Shown piece after piece: positions 43,730-52,196 of a stretch of 64,000 nt of DNA. The translations under genes and the position numbers were made by a program. The DNA comes from Kordiimonas aestuarii (GTDB taxonomy: Bacteria; Pseudomonadota; Alphaproteobacteria; Sphingomonadales; Kordiimonadaceae). The stretch's first letter is position 1; every line of letters starts with the position of its first letter. The notes under the pieces are model-generated. The model saw nothing but the letters and a program-made list of their open reading frames with translations, had not been told where the DNA came from and made no database searches. The stretch is from the NCBI RefSeq assembly GCF_025574465.1, contig NZ_JAOBPP010000021.1, forward strand, positions 682,001-746,000, given 5' to 3'.

Positions 43730-43849
43730 TATCAGCCCCCTAAGATAGAATGGCGCCCCTACGCCATACATATAAATCGCCCGTCAAGGCCAGGTTGTGG
43801 AGGTCAGCATATGGGCAGAATTGGTAAATGTCTCGGGTTTTTGATGAAG

Positions 43850-44185
43850 TCAGCTTAATGCACTTCGGCAATGGCTCATCTTGGATGACAGGCCAGCACG
43901 GAGTACACCTTGATTGTACTGGACCTGTTTGCGGAAACGGTTCTCGACTTTAAGGGTTTTGCCTGTCGGACTTTTATAGATGACCGCTTGTGGGCTTTTT
44001 TCTAATTGGCCCTCGAGAAATGAAATGGCGCTCCTGTATGCGAGAATCTGCTGGACGCATTGGGCCTTTGAGAGAACTGGCTTAATATACCGCAGTGTTT
44101 TTGCTGAGTGCTCGCTCGCGTTTGCGGTAAGGGCTGCCTGGAGCACGCCTATGACGCATATAAGGCTAATTAGGGCATATCTCAT
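43850..44185 (-). CDS. Small exported protein of unknown function
   Basis: A 111-residue protein from ATG 44185, chosen because GAGGAGG lies six bases upstream. A signal peptide (MRYALISLICVIGVLQAALT, cut near ANA) precedes a basic helical part with two Cys (SKAQCVQQILAYRSAISFLEGQ, MSHCRSALS). It may be co-transcribed with the coiled-coil protein gene downstream. Confidence 0.65.
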   Translation of the reverse strand: MRYALISLICVIGVLQAALTANASEHSAKTLRYIKPVLSKAQCVQQILAYRSAISFLEGQLEKSPQAVIYKSPTGKTLKVENRFRKQVQYNQGVLRAGLSSKMSHCRSALS

Positions 44186-44204
44186 ACCGTGCCTCCTCAA
44201 CTGA

Positions 44205-44457
44205 CTGGCAACTGTACCACTGGTGAGCTTGGGATGCCAATATCCTAACCTTCACACGCCAGCGCGGCGTTTTCAGGTTAAAATGGTGTTGGCTGACTGC
44301 CCCGCTGCTTTCGAAAGAGCAAGGGGAACGCTAACCGCTGCCGTAGGGTTGGGAAACACCCGTATGCTTGTATAGCTTTATGGCGTTACCGGATCCACCC
44401 GTGATTTATGTCGACCGTTCGTTTGGTCAGTCAGCCACCTAACCCAAGGGGGGCATC
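44205..44457 (+). ncRNA. Candidate IS110 bridge-RNA region
   Basis: The 253 bp between the upstream gene and the IS110 transposase ATG hold no ORF but several stems, e.g. CCCC (44300-44303) with GGGG (44323-44326) enclosing CTTTCGAAAG, and GACC with GGTC near 44413-44428. In IS110-group elements the non-coding left end makes the bridge RNA that guides target and donor recognition. Exact RNA ends and guide loops cannot be set by eye. Confidence 0.45.
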
Positions 44458-45549
44458 ATGACCTATGTTGGCGTGGATTTGCATAAGAGGACATTCACTG
44501 TCTGTTATCGGCAATCTGAGGAAGAGCAGGCTACCGCAGAATTTGAAAACACCAAAGCAGGCGTAAGTGCTTTTATTGCAACCTTGAGCTACCTTGATTC
44601 ATTAGCTGTCGAAGCAATGAGTATGTCGCGTCCGTTCATTAAAGCGGTGAGGCCGCATGTAAGGGAGGTGGTGCATGTCAACGCGGCCCGGAATGAACTG
44701 ATATCTAAATCCAACAAAAAGACTGATGCACACGATGCCCGAATGCTGGCTTTCGGTCTTGAATATGGCATTCTTCCGAGAGCTCGCTTCAGATCTGAGG
44801 CAGCCCAGCAGTTGCGCAACCTTGTCACCACCCGCTTCAAGCTCGTGATGACGCGGGTTTCGACAATGAACTTCCTTCATGCCGTCTTGGCGCGAAACGG
44901 CCTCTCCATTCCAGAGACAAAGATGCGACATGAGAAATGGCGCAGCCAAATTGATACAAGCGTCTTTGGATTCGGGGATGATGCGAGTTGGTATATTTTG
45001 AACTTGCAGATGCTCCAGTTAGACAAGGCGATAAATGTTCTTGAGAAAAAGATCCAAATCGCTGTGGAGCAGTTTGAGGGATATAAATCGCTTAGCCCCC
45101 TGCCAGGGTTCGGACCAATAACCATCGCGACGCTGCTTTCATACATCGACAGCATTGATGACTTTCCAAGTTCCAAGAAGTTGTGTTCATATTTCGGCAT
45201 TGTGCCGCGCACCCGTATGTCGGCAGGTGAGCCGTTGCCGAGCAAAAAGTTCGGGCGCTTCCGAACTGGTGCCATAACCCGGACCGGAGACACTCAAGCA
45301 CGCACAGCGATAACGATGGCTGCCAATTATGCAATTGCAGAGAACGAAAGCTTAAGAGCGTTCTACGACCGGATAAAGGGTCGAAAAGGCTATCGTAAAG
45401 CACGAACTGCGACAGCGAGAAAGTTGCTGGGATTAGTATTCTACCTGCTCAAATATCGGTGCACGGTCCGGAATTTCAGACTCATCAACTTTTCCCAGGC
45501 ATATGAAATCCAACCTTATGTCTGTCCGAAGTTACCAGATTTGCACTAG
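44458..45549 (+). CDS. IS110-family transposase (DEDD/Tnp20)
   Basis: A 363-residue complete transposase. The RuvC-like N-terminal domain has YVGVDLHKRTFTVCYR (first Asp), VEAMSMSRPF (Glu region) and SNKKTDAHDARMLA (last two Asp). The C-terminal Tnp20 domain has LSPLPGFGPITIATLLSYI and YFGIVPRTRMSAGE with the conserved Ser. AAGGGGGG precedes the ATG. The protein is full length, so the element may be active. It acts with a bridge RNA, probably from the region just upstream. Confidence 0.9.
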   Translation: MTYVGVDLHKRTFTVCYRQSEEEQATAEFENTKAGVSAFIATLSYLDSLAVEAMSMSRPFIKAVRPHVREVVHVNAARNELISKSNKKTDAHDARMLAFGLEYGILPRARFRSEAAQQLRNLVTTRFKLVMTRVSTMNFLHAVLARNGLSIPETKMRHEKWRSQIDTSVFGFGDDASWYILNLQMLQLDKAINVLEKKIQIAVEQFEGYKSLSPLPGFGPITIATLLSYIDSIDDFPSSKKLCSYFGIVPRTRMSAGEPLPSKKFGRFRTGAITRTGDTQARTAITMAANYAIAENESLRAFYDRIKGRKGYRKARTATARKLLGLVFYLLKYRCTVRNFRLINFSQAYEIQPYVCPKLPDLH

Positions 45550-45680
45550 GCCGATTATCATCACGCGGACCAATATCATGCTACGTAATCCGTTCTGGAA
45601 ATGGCCGGGTAGTGTAGAATTTCTGAGAGTGTGTCTATAGTCCCAAGCGATATGGTTTAGCCACAAACTTCCATCCTGGC

Positions 45681-46085
45681 TTATGCGAGAATTTGATTGA
45701 GCTTTTGTCCTGCCGAACCTGATGGCTTTCGGCGATTGTGCTCCCACTGATGCACCGTCGATGGATCAACCTGTATCAGCTCCGCGAATTGCCGTTGCGA
45801 AAGTCCGAGACTTTGGCGCTTGAACTTAATCATCTCACCCAGTGTTCGCGGTTCTGGAAAGGGCTCATATCCAAGAAACGATATGATAGCCGGATAAAAT
45901 TGTATTTCCGGGTGAGTAGCCTCTTTTTCCCAGTTAGTGATCGTCCATGTATTGACACCTATTTGTGCTGCTACATGTCGTTGGAAAAGGCCGAGCTCAT
46001 GGCGTTTTTTTAGGATATGCTCTCCTATAGTTTTCGGGTGTTTTGGATAAGGTTTTGATCTTTCTATGGAAAGGCGAAATGACAT
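45681..46085 (-). CDS. Double-HTH XRE regulator, copy 2, at the right end of the element
   Basis: 134 residues from ATG 46085. Two HTH blocks: IGEHILKKRHELGLFQRHVAAQIG and MIKFKRQSLGLSQRQFAELIQVDPSTVHQWEHNRRKP. Paralogue of 37792-38226. The start codon lies 16 bp inside the att core, so in the integrated state any promoter must come from comM DNA. In the excised circle the recombinase gene would run into this gene in the same direction and in frame. Confidence 0.85.
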   Translation of the reverse strand: MSFRLSIERSKPYPKHPKTIGEHILKKRHELGLFQRHVAAQIGVNTWTITNWEKEATHPEIQFYPAIISFLGYEPFPEPRTLGEMIKFKRQSLGLSQRQFAELIQVDPSTVHQWEHNRRKPSGSAGQKLNQILA

Positions 46086-46116
46086 GTTGGCAACGCGACT
46101 ATGCCGCTGTGGTTAT
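46083..46116. other. attR of the 36-kb element in comM
   Basis: Element arm CATGTTGGCAACGCGACTA meets core TG (46102-46103) and then comM sequence CCGCTGTGGTTAT. Read in reverse from the core, the arm has GTTGCC at +8 to +13, the same spacing as at attL. Confidence 0.75.
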
Positions 46117-46605
46117 CTGGATGATCCGGCGCTGGCGTGCGGGCGTGCGCCCAAGTGCGCGCTGGATTACCAGTCTAAAATCTCAGGCCCGCTGTATGAC
46201 CGAATGGACCTGCATGTGGACGTGCCCGCGGTATCCGCGAGCGATCTGACCTTGCCGTCACCGGCGGAGACATCGGCGGATGTCGCTGCGCGCGTTTTCA
46301 GGGCGCGCGAGGTACAACACCGGCGCTATAGCGCACTGGGCGCGCCCGAGGCTGTGCGGGTTAATGCGCGCGCGGACGGTAAAATTCTTGAAGCGGTGGT
46401 CAGGCTTGACACCAGCGGCAGGATATTGATGGAGCGCGCGACCGATCGCATGCGCTTGTCAGCCCGCGGCTATCACCGGGTGCTGCGGGTGGCGCGTACG
46501 CTGGCGGATCTTGAGGGCGCGTCAGATGTGACCAGCAGCCATATCGCCGAAGCACTGACCTACCGCCGCATGAGCCCACACATGGCAATGACAGCGGCGG
46601 GATAA
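46102..46605 (+). pseudogene. comM: 3' fragment of comM (yifB)
   Basis: The frame starting TGC CGC TGT encodes CRCGYLDDPALACGRAPKCA, YQSKISGPLYDRMDLHVDVP and RLSARGYHRVLRVARTLADLEGA, the C-terminal third of ComM. About 167 codons remain and the native stop is intact. It has no start of its own; the apparent ATG at 46066 is in element DNA. GC content rises sharply here, marking the return to core chromosome. Confidence 0.9.
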
Positions 46606-46624
46606 CGCAAAATGGGGAACGCAC

Positions 46625-46954
46625 ATGGATCTCGGGATTTTTTCTGTCAGCCTTGCGGTAAAGGACATCAAGGCATCACGCCGGTTTTATGAGACTTTGG
46701 GTTTCAAGGCCGAGCACGGCGATGAGGACAAGAAGTGGCTGATTATGGTGAACGGGGAGGCCAAGATTGGCCTGTTTGAAGGTATGTTTGAAGACAATAT
46801 CCTGACGTTCCATCCGTCAGACACCCGCGCGGTTGAAAAAGTGCTCAGGGACGCCGGGTACCACATCGACAAGGAAGCCCAGGGTGACGATGGTCCCTGC
46901 CACACCGTCCTTAAGGACCCGGACGGCAATGTGGTCATGTTTGACCAGTTCTGA
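46625..46954 (+). CDS. VOC-family (glyoxalase-like) protein
   Basis: A 109-residue single VOC module: SLAVKDIKASRRFYETLGF, then KWLIMVNGEAKIGLF and HTVLKDPDGNVVMFDQF with a possible metal-binding acidic residue. Related proteins include bleomycin-resistance and glyoxalase types; substrate unknown. It lies 20 bp after comM and 3 bp before the next gene. Confidence 0.85.
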   Translation: MDLGIFSVSLAVKDIKASRRFYETLGFKAEHGDEDKKWLIMVNGEAKIGLFEGMFEDNILTFHPSDTRAVEKVLRDAGYHIDKEAQGDDGPCHTVLKDPDGNVVMFDQF

Positions 46955-46956
46955 AC

Positions 46957-47310
46957 ATGCCCCGCAAGCTGAGGTATATCATCGGCATCGGTTGCATGGG
47001 CGCAGTGCTTGCGGCGGCAATTTTTTTACCGGCGCCCGCGATATGGGTGGCGCGGGTCGCCCTTGTCGGGCCGTTCGTGTGCATGGTTTGGCAAAGGCGG
47101 CAGTACCGGCTTTTAAGAACGCGACAGGTTTTCTGGTCCGCCCTTTTGACAAGTTGTGCAATGGCACTGGCGATAACGACGATATTGGCACTCGGGGGAG
47201 GAATGTTACCCTTTACGCTTGCTGTGCTGCTTATGCAGCCACCGGTTTTGGCCACGCTGATGGCCGCAAGCTTTCATCACCTGAGCATGGGAACAGGGCG
47301 AATGGCCTGA
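46957..47310 (+). CDS. Small membrane protein
   Basis: A 117-residue protein with about four hydrophobic segments (residues 8-27, 30-45, 57-80 and 82-103). No family recognised. It follows the VOC gene directly and converges with the M23 gene, with only 3 bp between stops. Confidence 0.6.
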   Translation: MPRKLRYIIGIGCMGAVLAAAIFLPAPAIWVARVALVGPFVCMVWQRRQYRLLRTRQVFWSALLTSCAMALAITTILALGGGMLPFTLAVLLMQPPVLATLMAASFHHLSMGTGRMA

Positions 47311-47313
47311 GCA

Positions 47314-48327
47314 CTATTCGACCCGAAACTCGATTCTGACCTTTTTTTCATCCTTGTCCGCGCGCGAGGCTGTCAGTTCGCCGGTCCAGATGCCGGGCAT
47401 GAAGCCGCCCGCTGGTTGTTTGCGGCCAATGAAGCGGTAGTAGAACTGATGGTCCTTGTCGATATCCATGTCCTGATCGACAAATGTTTTACCCTTCGGG
47501 TCCCTGATCACCATATGCCACTGGTCGGCCTGGCGGATGTGCATGGCCCGGGCTGTAAGCACCAGCGCCGGGCTGTTCCGGCTGAGGATGTTTGCACCGG
47601 CTTGCCAGATTGTCTCACGTTTGGGTGGTTCCTCCGAGGCCTGTAACTCAAAGAGCACCAGCGGCTCATAGGCGATATCATGCGCCCACAGCATGGGCCC
47701 GCTGGCGTCACAGACGTCGGACATGGTGCTGCCGTCAAAGGGGTCGATAATCTGGCCGTCACGGCGCAGCATATAGTGCAGGTGGGGAAACTCTGTCTGG
47801 CCCGACAGGCCAATCTCAGCGATTTGGTCACCTGCCGTGACTGTGTCACCCTGCGCTACGGTAATGCTGTTGTTCTTGAGATGGCAATATTGGCTCTCGT
47901 CGCCATTGTCATGTGCCAGCACGATGCCGTTGCCGCACTTCTGTCCTTCAACTTCCGCCTTGCCGGTTTTGCGTACCGACACATCCGGCATGCCATCCCG
48001 CACCCGAAGAATGGTGCCGGACTTGGCTGCCAGCACCGCCACGCCGTCCGCCATGCGGCCGAGATCGGCGATGGCGATGTCGGTGCCTTTGTGGCCGGGC
48101 TGGCTTTGGCCACCACACAGGTAATCCTTGGCTTTTCCGCCTTGGCCGTGGTTGACATACCGCGCGATCCAACAGTCTTTTCCTGGCTCACAGGCTACGG
48201 GAAAATGCAGACCATCGGGGTTGGCCGGTGGGGTTGCTTCCGAGCTCTTTTGCTCGCAGGCCGAAAGCAGTATCGAAACGATGGCCAGCGCGACAAGGTG
48301 TTTCGGTGTTCCTGTTGTGCCAACCAT
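47314..48327 (-). CDS. M23-family peptidase-like lipoprotein
   Basis: A 337-residue protein with a lipoprotein signal (AIVSILLSAC; Cys about residue 24). The LytM core has GHKGTDIAIADLG (first His and Asp), a YCHLKNNS string and FPHLHYMLRRDG (HLH). It is a peptidoglycan hydrolase or divisome-activator type domain in the periplasm, followed by a beta-rich C-terminal domain. The start is ATG 48327 behind GAGGAG. It lies 12 bp past hisE and may be read from the his operon. Confidence 0.85.
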   Translation of the reverse strand: MVGTTGTPKHLVALAIVSILLSACEQKSSEATPPANPDGLHFPVACEPGKDCWIARYVNHGQGGKAKDYLCGGQSQPGHKGTDIAIADLGRMADGVAVLAAKSGTILRVRDGMPDVSVRKTGKAEVEGQKCGNGIVLAHDNGDESQYCHLKNNSITVAQGDTVTAGDQIAEIGLSGQTEFPHLHYMLRRDGQIIDPFDGSTMSDVCDASGPMLWAHDIAYEPLVLFELQASEEPPKRETIWQAGANILSRNSPALVLTARAMHIRQADQWHMVIRDPKGKTFVDQDMDIDKDHQFYYRFIGRKQPAGGFMPGIWTGELTASRADKDEKKVRIEFRVE

Positions 48328-48339
48328 GCCATGTCTCCT

Positions 48340-48662
48340 CTATTTGCTTCGGTTTGCCTTCTCATCAAGCCCGGAAAGCCCTTCGCGCCGCGCGAGTTCC
48401 GCTGCAACGTCGCCAAGGCTCAGGCCTTTGGCGCGCAGCAGCACCATCAGGTGAAACAACAGGTCAGCGCTTTCGGCGACCAGTTCCTTGTCGTCACCCC
48501 CGGCGACCGCCATGGCGGCTTCAACGGCTTCTTCCCCTACCTTCTGCGCTATCTTTTTGGCACCTTTATGGTAAAGCCGCGCAACATAGCTTTTTTCAGG
48601 GTCGGCGTTTTTTCGTTCCTCCAGCAGGGCCTCAAGTTTTGTTAGTGTCTCTAACATGTCAC

Positions 48663-48666
<4 letters not shown>
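48340..48666 (-). CDS. hisE: Phosphoribosyl-ATP pyrophosphatase
   Basis: A 108-residue MazG-like all-alpha enzyme for the second step of histidine synthesis (PRATP to PRAMP). Family marks: YVARLYHKGAKKIAQKVGEEAVEAAMA with the acidic metal ligands, and ELVAESADLLFHLMVLL. Length is normal. The ATG overlaps the hisF stop (ATGA), showing tight coupling. Confidence 0.95.
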
Positions 48667-49423
<757 letters not shown>

Positions 49424-49430
<7 letters not shown>

Positions 49431-50146
49431 TTTGCTACCTCCAGCGCGGCCTTGAGGTCAAGCCGCCCGTCATAGATGGCGCGCCCCGTGACCACACCCT
49501 CAAGGTTGCCGGCAGCCTTGACCGCGTGGATGTCATCAATGTCCTTCACACCGCCTGACGCAATCACCGGGATCGATACCGCGTTTGCGAGCAGCGACGA
49601 TGCACCCGCGTTCACGCCCGCGAGTGTACCGTCCCGGTCGATATCGGTGTGGATAATCGCGGCGACACCGGCGTCCTCAAACTGGCAGGCAAGCTCTGTC
49701 ACCTCTACTTCGCTGGCTTCGGCCCAGCCTTCGACCGCAACCATGCCGCCCTTGGCGTCAATACCGACGGCAACCTTACCGGGGAACAGCTTGCAGGCTT
49801 CCTTGACAAGGTCGGGGTTCTTGACCGCGAGAGTACCGAGGATCAGCCGCGAGATACCGGCCTCCAGCCAGCGTTCCATGGTTTTGAGGTCGCGGATACC
49901 GCCGCCCAGCTGTACGGGAACATTGGTTGCCTTCAGGATGGCTTCCACAGCTGCCGCGTTCACCGGTTCACCCGCGAAGGCGCCGTTAAGGTCCACGAGG
50001 TGCAGCCAGCGGCAACCTGCGTCCACGAACTCCTTCGCCTGCGCGGCAGGGTTGTCGTTGAAGACGGTGGCGGCGTTCATGTCACCCTTAAAGAGGCGTA
50101 CGCAGTTGCCGTCCTTCAGGTCGATGGCGGGATAAATCGTGATCAT
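49424..50146 (-). CDS. hisA: ProFAR isomerase
   Basis: A 240-residue TIM barrel starting at ATG 50146 (MITIYPAIDLKDG), preferred over an upstream ATG three codons earlier. Catalytic Asp residues in AIDLKDGNCVRL and HTDIDRDGT; phosphate loop VQLGGGIRDLKTMERWL. It carries out the Amadori rearrangement of ProFAR in histidine synthesis. It overlaps the hisH stop by 4 bp. Confidence 0.96.
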
Positions 50147-50799
50147 GGCTGCCACTCCAAAAAGGCGGCGAGAAGCGCAAGACCAACGGCCTGACTTTTC
50201 TCGGGGTGAAACTGGGTGCCGACCATATTATCGCGGCCGACAAGCGCGGTGACACGCCCGCCATGCTCGGTGGTGGCGAGAAGGGCGGCGTCATTCGTCA
50301 GTGTCATATGGTAGCTGTGGACAAAATAGGCGTGGTCACCGGGGCGGATATGCTTACACACCGGGTGCACACGGCCTGCGCCCGACAGGGTCAGCTCATT
50401 CCAGCCCATGTGCGGGATCTTGAGGCTGGGGTCAGCGGGGGTCATAGGCTCGACCACGGCGTCCAGCCAGCCGAAGCCTTCATGGATGCCGTGTTCATGC
50501 CCTTCGCCCGCCATCAGCTGCATGCCGACACAGATGCCAAGGAAGGGTTTAGCGGCTTCCAGCACGGCTTCTTCGATCGTGTCGGCAAGACCATCAATGG
50601 CCATCAGGCCACGGCGGCAATCGCCAAAGGCGCCTACGCCCGGCAGCACGATACGGTCGGCTTTTGCGACCACTTCTGGCTGGTCGGTCACAATAATCTT
50701 GCGGTCAAGCTTGGCGTCCAGCGCCGCCCGCGTCAGCGCTTTTTCAGCGGAACGCAGGTTGCCCGAGCCATAATCAATAATGGCAACGGTTTCGGTCAT
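50143..50799 (-). CDS. hisH: Imidazole glycerol phosphate synthase, glutaminase subunit
   Basis: A 218-residue class I glutamine amidotransferase: IDYGSGNLRSAEKAL at the start, nucleophile PFLGICVGMQLM near residue 88, and catalytic His-Glu in GTQFHPEKSQAVG. It makes ammonia for HisF. It lies 17 bp after hisB. Confidence 0.96.
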   Translation of the reverse strand: MTETVAIIDYGSGNLRSAEKALTRAALDAKLDRKIIVTDQPEVVAKADRIVLPGVGAFGDCRRGLMAIDGLADTIEEAVLEAAKPFLGICVGMQLMAGEGHEHGIHEGFGWLDAVVEPMTPADPSLKIPHMGWNELTLSGAGRVHPVCKHIRPGDHAYFVHSYHMTLTNDAALLATTEHGGRVTALVGRDNMVGTQFHPEKSQAVGLALLAAFLEWQP

Positions 50800-50816
50800 A
50801 AGGTGTCCCCGAAATG

Positions 50817-51416
50817 TTAGAGGCTGCCGCCAAGCGTGCCTTTGGTGGACGGAACAGCATCTGCCTTGCGCGGGTCTACCTCTGTGGCCACCCTCAGCGC
50901 GCGGGCAACTGCCTTGAAGCTGCTCTCGATAATATGGTGGTTGTTGACACCGTACAGGTTTTCCACATGAAGCGTCACGCCTGCGGCAAACGCAAAGGCG
51001 CGGAAGAACTCTTCAAAAAGCTCGGTGTCCATCTCGCCGATCTTGTCGCGGCTGAAATCCACCTTCCACACGATGAAAGGCCTGCCGGAAATGTCGATCG
51101 CGGCGCGGGTAAGCGTCTCGTCCATCGGGATATAGGCACTTGCATACCGCGTGATGCCCTTCATATCCCCCAGCGCTTTTTTGATTGCCGTGCCGATCAC
51201 AATACCGCAGTCCTCGGTGGTGTGGTGGCCGTCAATGTGCAGGTCCCCTTTGGCGCGCAGGGTGATATCCATCAGTGAATGGCGCGACAGCTGCTCAATC
51301 ATATGATCAAGAAAACCAATGCCGGTATGAACGTCGTACGTGCCCGTACCGTCCAGATTTACCGTCACGGAGATTTCGGTCTCCTTGGTCTTTCTTTCAC
51401 ATGATGCCGTGCGCAT
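50817..51416 (-). CDS. hisB: Imidazoleglycerol-phosphate dehydratase
   Basis: A 199-residue monofunctional HisB with the Mn-binding strings GFLDHMIEQLSRH, DGHHTTEDCGI and VNNHHIIESSFKA. It is the first gene of the hisB-H-A-F-E operon, divergent from hslV over a 193-bp region. No attenuator-like leader peptide is obvious. Confidence 0.96.
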   Translation of the reverse strand: MRTASCERKTKETEISVTVNLDGTGTYDVHTGIGFLDHMIEQLSRHSLMDITLRAKGDLHIDGHHTTEDCGIVIGTAIKKALGDMKGITRYASAYIPMDETLTRAAIDISGRPFIVWKVDFSRDKIGEMDTELFEEFFRAFAFAAGVTLHVENLYGVNNHHIIESSFKAVARALRVATEVDPRKADAVPSTKGTLGGSL

Positions 51417-51537
51417 GTTTTACTCCGCTTGCAGCCTACAGGATAAAAGCCGTGTAATCACCGGCCTTTCGGTCACTATGGCTTTAGGGTTAAAGTACCT
51501 GAAACGCAAGGGTTTATGGGGCTTTTCAGCCTAATTG

Positions 51538-51566
51538 CTTGTAAGAGGGCTGTTCGGTTCATATAT
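51538..51566 (+). promoter_or_regulatory. Possible RpoH-type promoter of hslVU
   Basis: CTTG (51538-51541), 18 bp, then CATATAT (51560-51566) is close to the alphaproteobacterial heat-shock pattern CTTG-N17/18-CYTATnT with one mismatch. It lies about 45 bp upstream of the hslV ATG; hslVU is a heat-shock operon in many proteobacteria. Confidence 0.45.
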
Positions 51567-51609
51567 CCTTTCGCAAAGAGAAAAACCGGAAAAGGAAAAC
51601 TAAACTCCT

Positions 51610-52194
51610 ATGACCCAGTTCCATTCAGAACTCCCCACATGGCATGCCACCACCATCTGCAGCGTGCGCAAGGACGGCAAGGTGGTGATCGCCGGTGACG
51701 GACAGGTTTCGGTCGGCGACACGGTGATGAAAGCCAACGCGCGCAAGGTGCGCCACTTGGCAGGCGGCAAGGTTATTGCCGGTTTCGCCGGTGCGACCGC
51801 TGATGCTTTTACACTATTTGAGCGCCTTGAGGCCAAGCTTGAACGCCACCCCGGCCAGCTTGCCCGGGCGTGCGTGGAGCTCGCGAAAGACTGGCGCACG
51901 GACAAATACCTGCGCCAGCTTCAGGCCATGATGATTGTGGTCGATGAAGGCACCAGCCTTGTGGTCACCGGCAACGGCGACGTGCTGGAGCCAGAGCACG
52001 GTGTGGTCGCCATCGGCTCCGGCGGCAACTATGCGCTGGCCGCCGCCCGCGCGCTTTATGACCAGGACCTGAGCGCCGAGGACATCGCGCGCAAGGCAAT
52101 GAAAATTGCCGCCGATATCTGTGTATACACCAACAATAATATCGTGGTTGAGCATATGGAAGCTTCCGTCCCCACGACCGATCGTCAGGAGTAA
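51610..52194 (+). CDS. hslV: ATP-dependent protease peptidase subunit HslV
   Basis: A 194-residue threonine protease. A 13-residue propeptide ends at WHA, exposing the catalytic Thr in TTICSVRKDGKVVIAGDGQ. GSGGNYALAAARAL is the conserved GSGG region. It forms a dodecamer that degrades proteins unfolded by HslU. It lies 2 bp before hslU. Confidence 0.96.
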   Translation: MTQFHSELPTWHATTICSVRKDGKVVIAGDGQVSVGDTVMKANARKVRHLAGGKVIAGFAGATADAFTLFERLEAKLERHPGQLARACVELAKDWRTDKYLRQLQAMMIVVDEGTSLVVTGNGDVLEPEHGVVAIGSGGNYALAAARALYDQDLSAEDIARKAMKIAADICVYTNNNIVVEHMEASVPTTDRQE

Positions 52195-52196
52195 AT

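Larger units (their letters stand above)
10039..46103. mobile_element. 36-kb integrative element inserted in comM
   Basis: The element is 36,065 bp and has TG at both ends as the crossover dinucleotide. Removing it joins AACCCC to TGCCGCTGT and restores NPCRCGY of ComM in frame. The integrase is most likely the LSR at 9997-11526, whose gene runs through the left junction. Cargo includes ArdC, two TraG/HerA-type ATPases, a nested methyltransferase element and an isonitrile-type gene cluster. No relaxase, VirB-like channel or replication origin was recognised, so it is probably an integrative mobilizable or decayed conjugative element. Confidence 0.75.

Noticed and set aside
10039..46103. Tn7-like or AbaR-type transposon in comM
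   Set aside because: comM is a known target of such elements, but there are no TGT/ACA ends, 5-bp duplication or tnsABC/tni genes. The junctions fit a serine recombinase.
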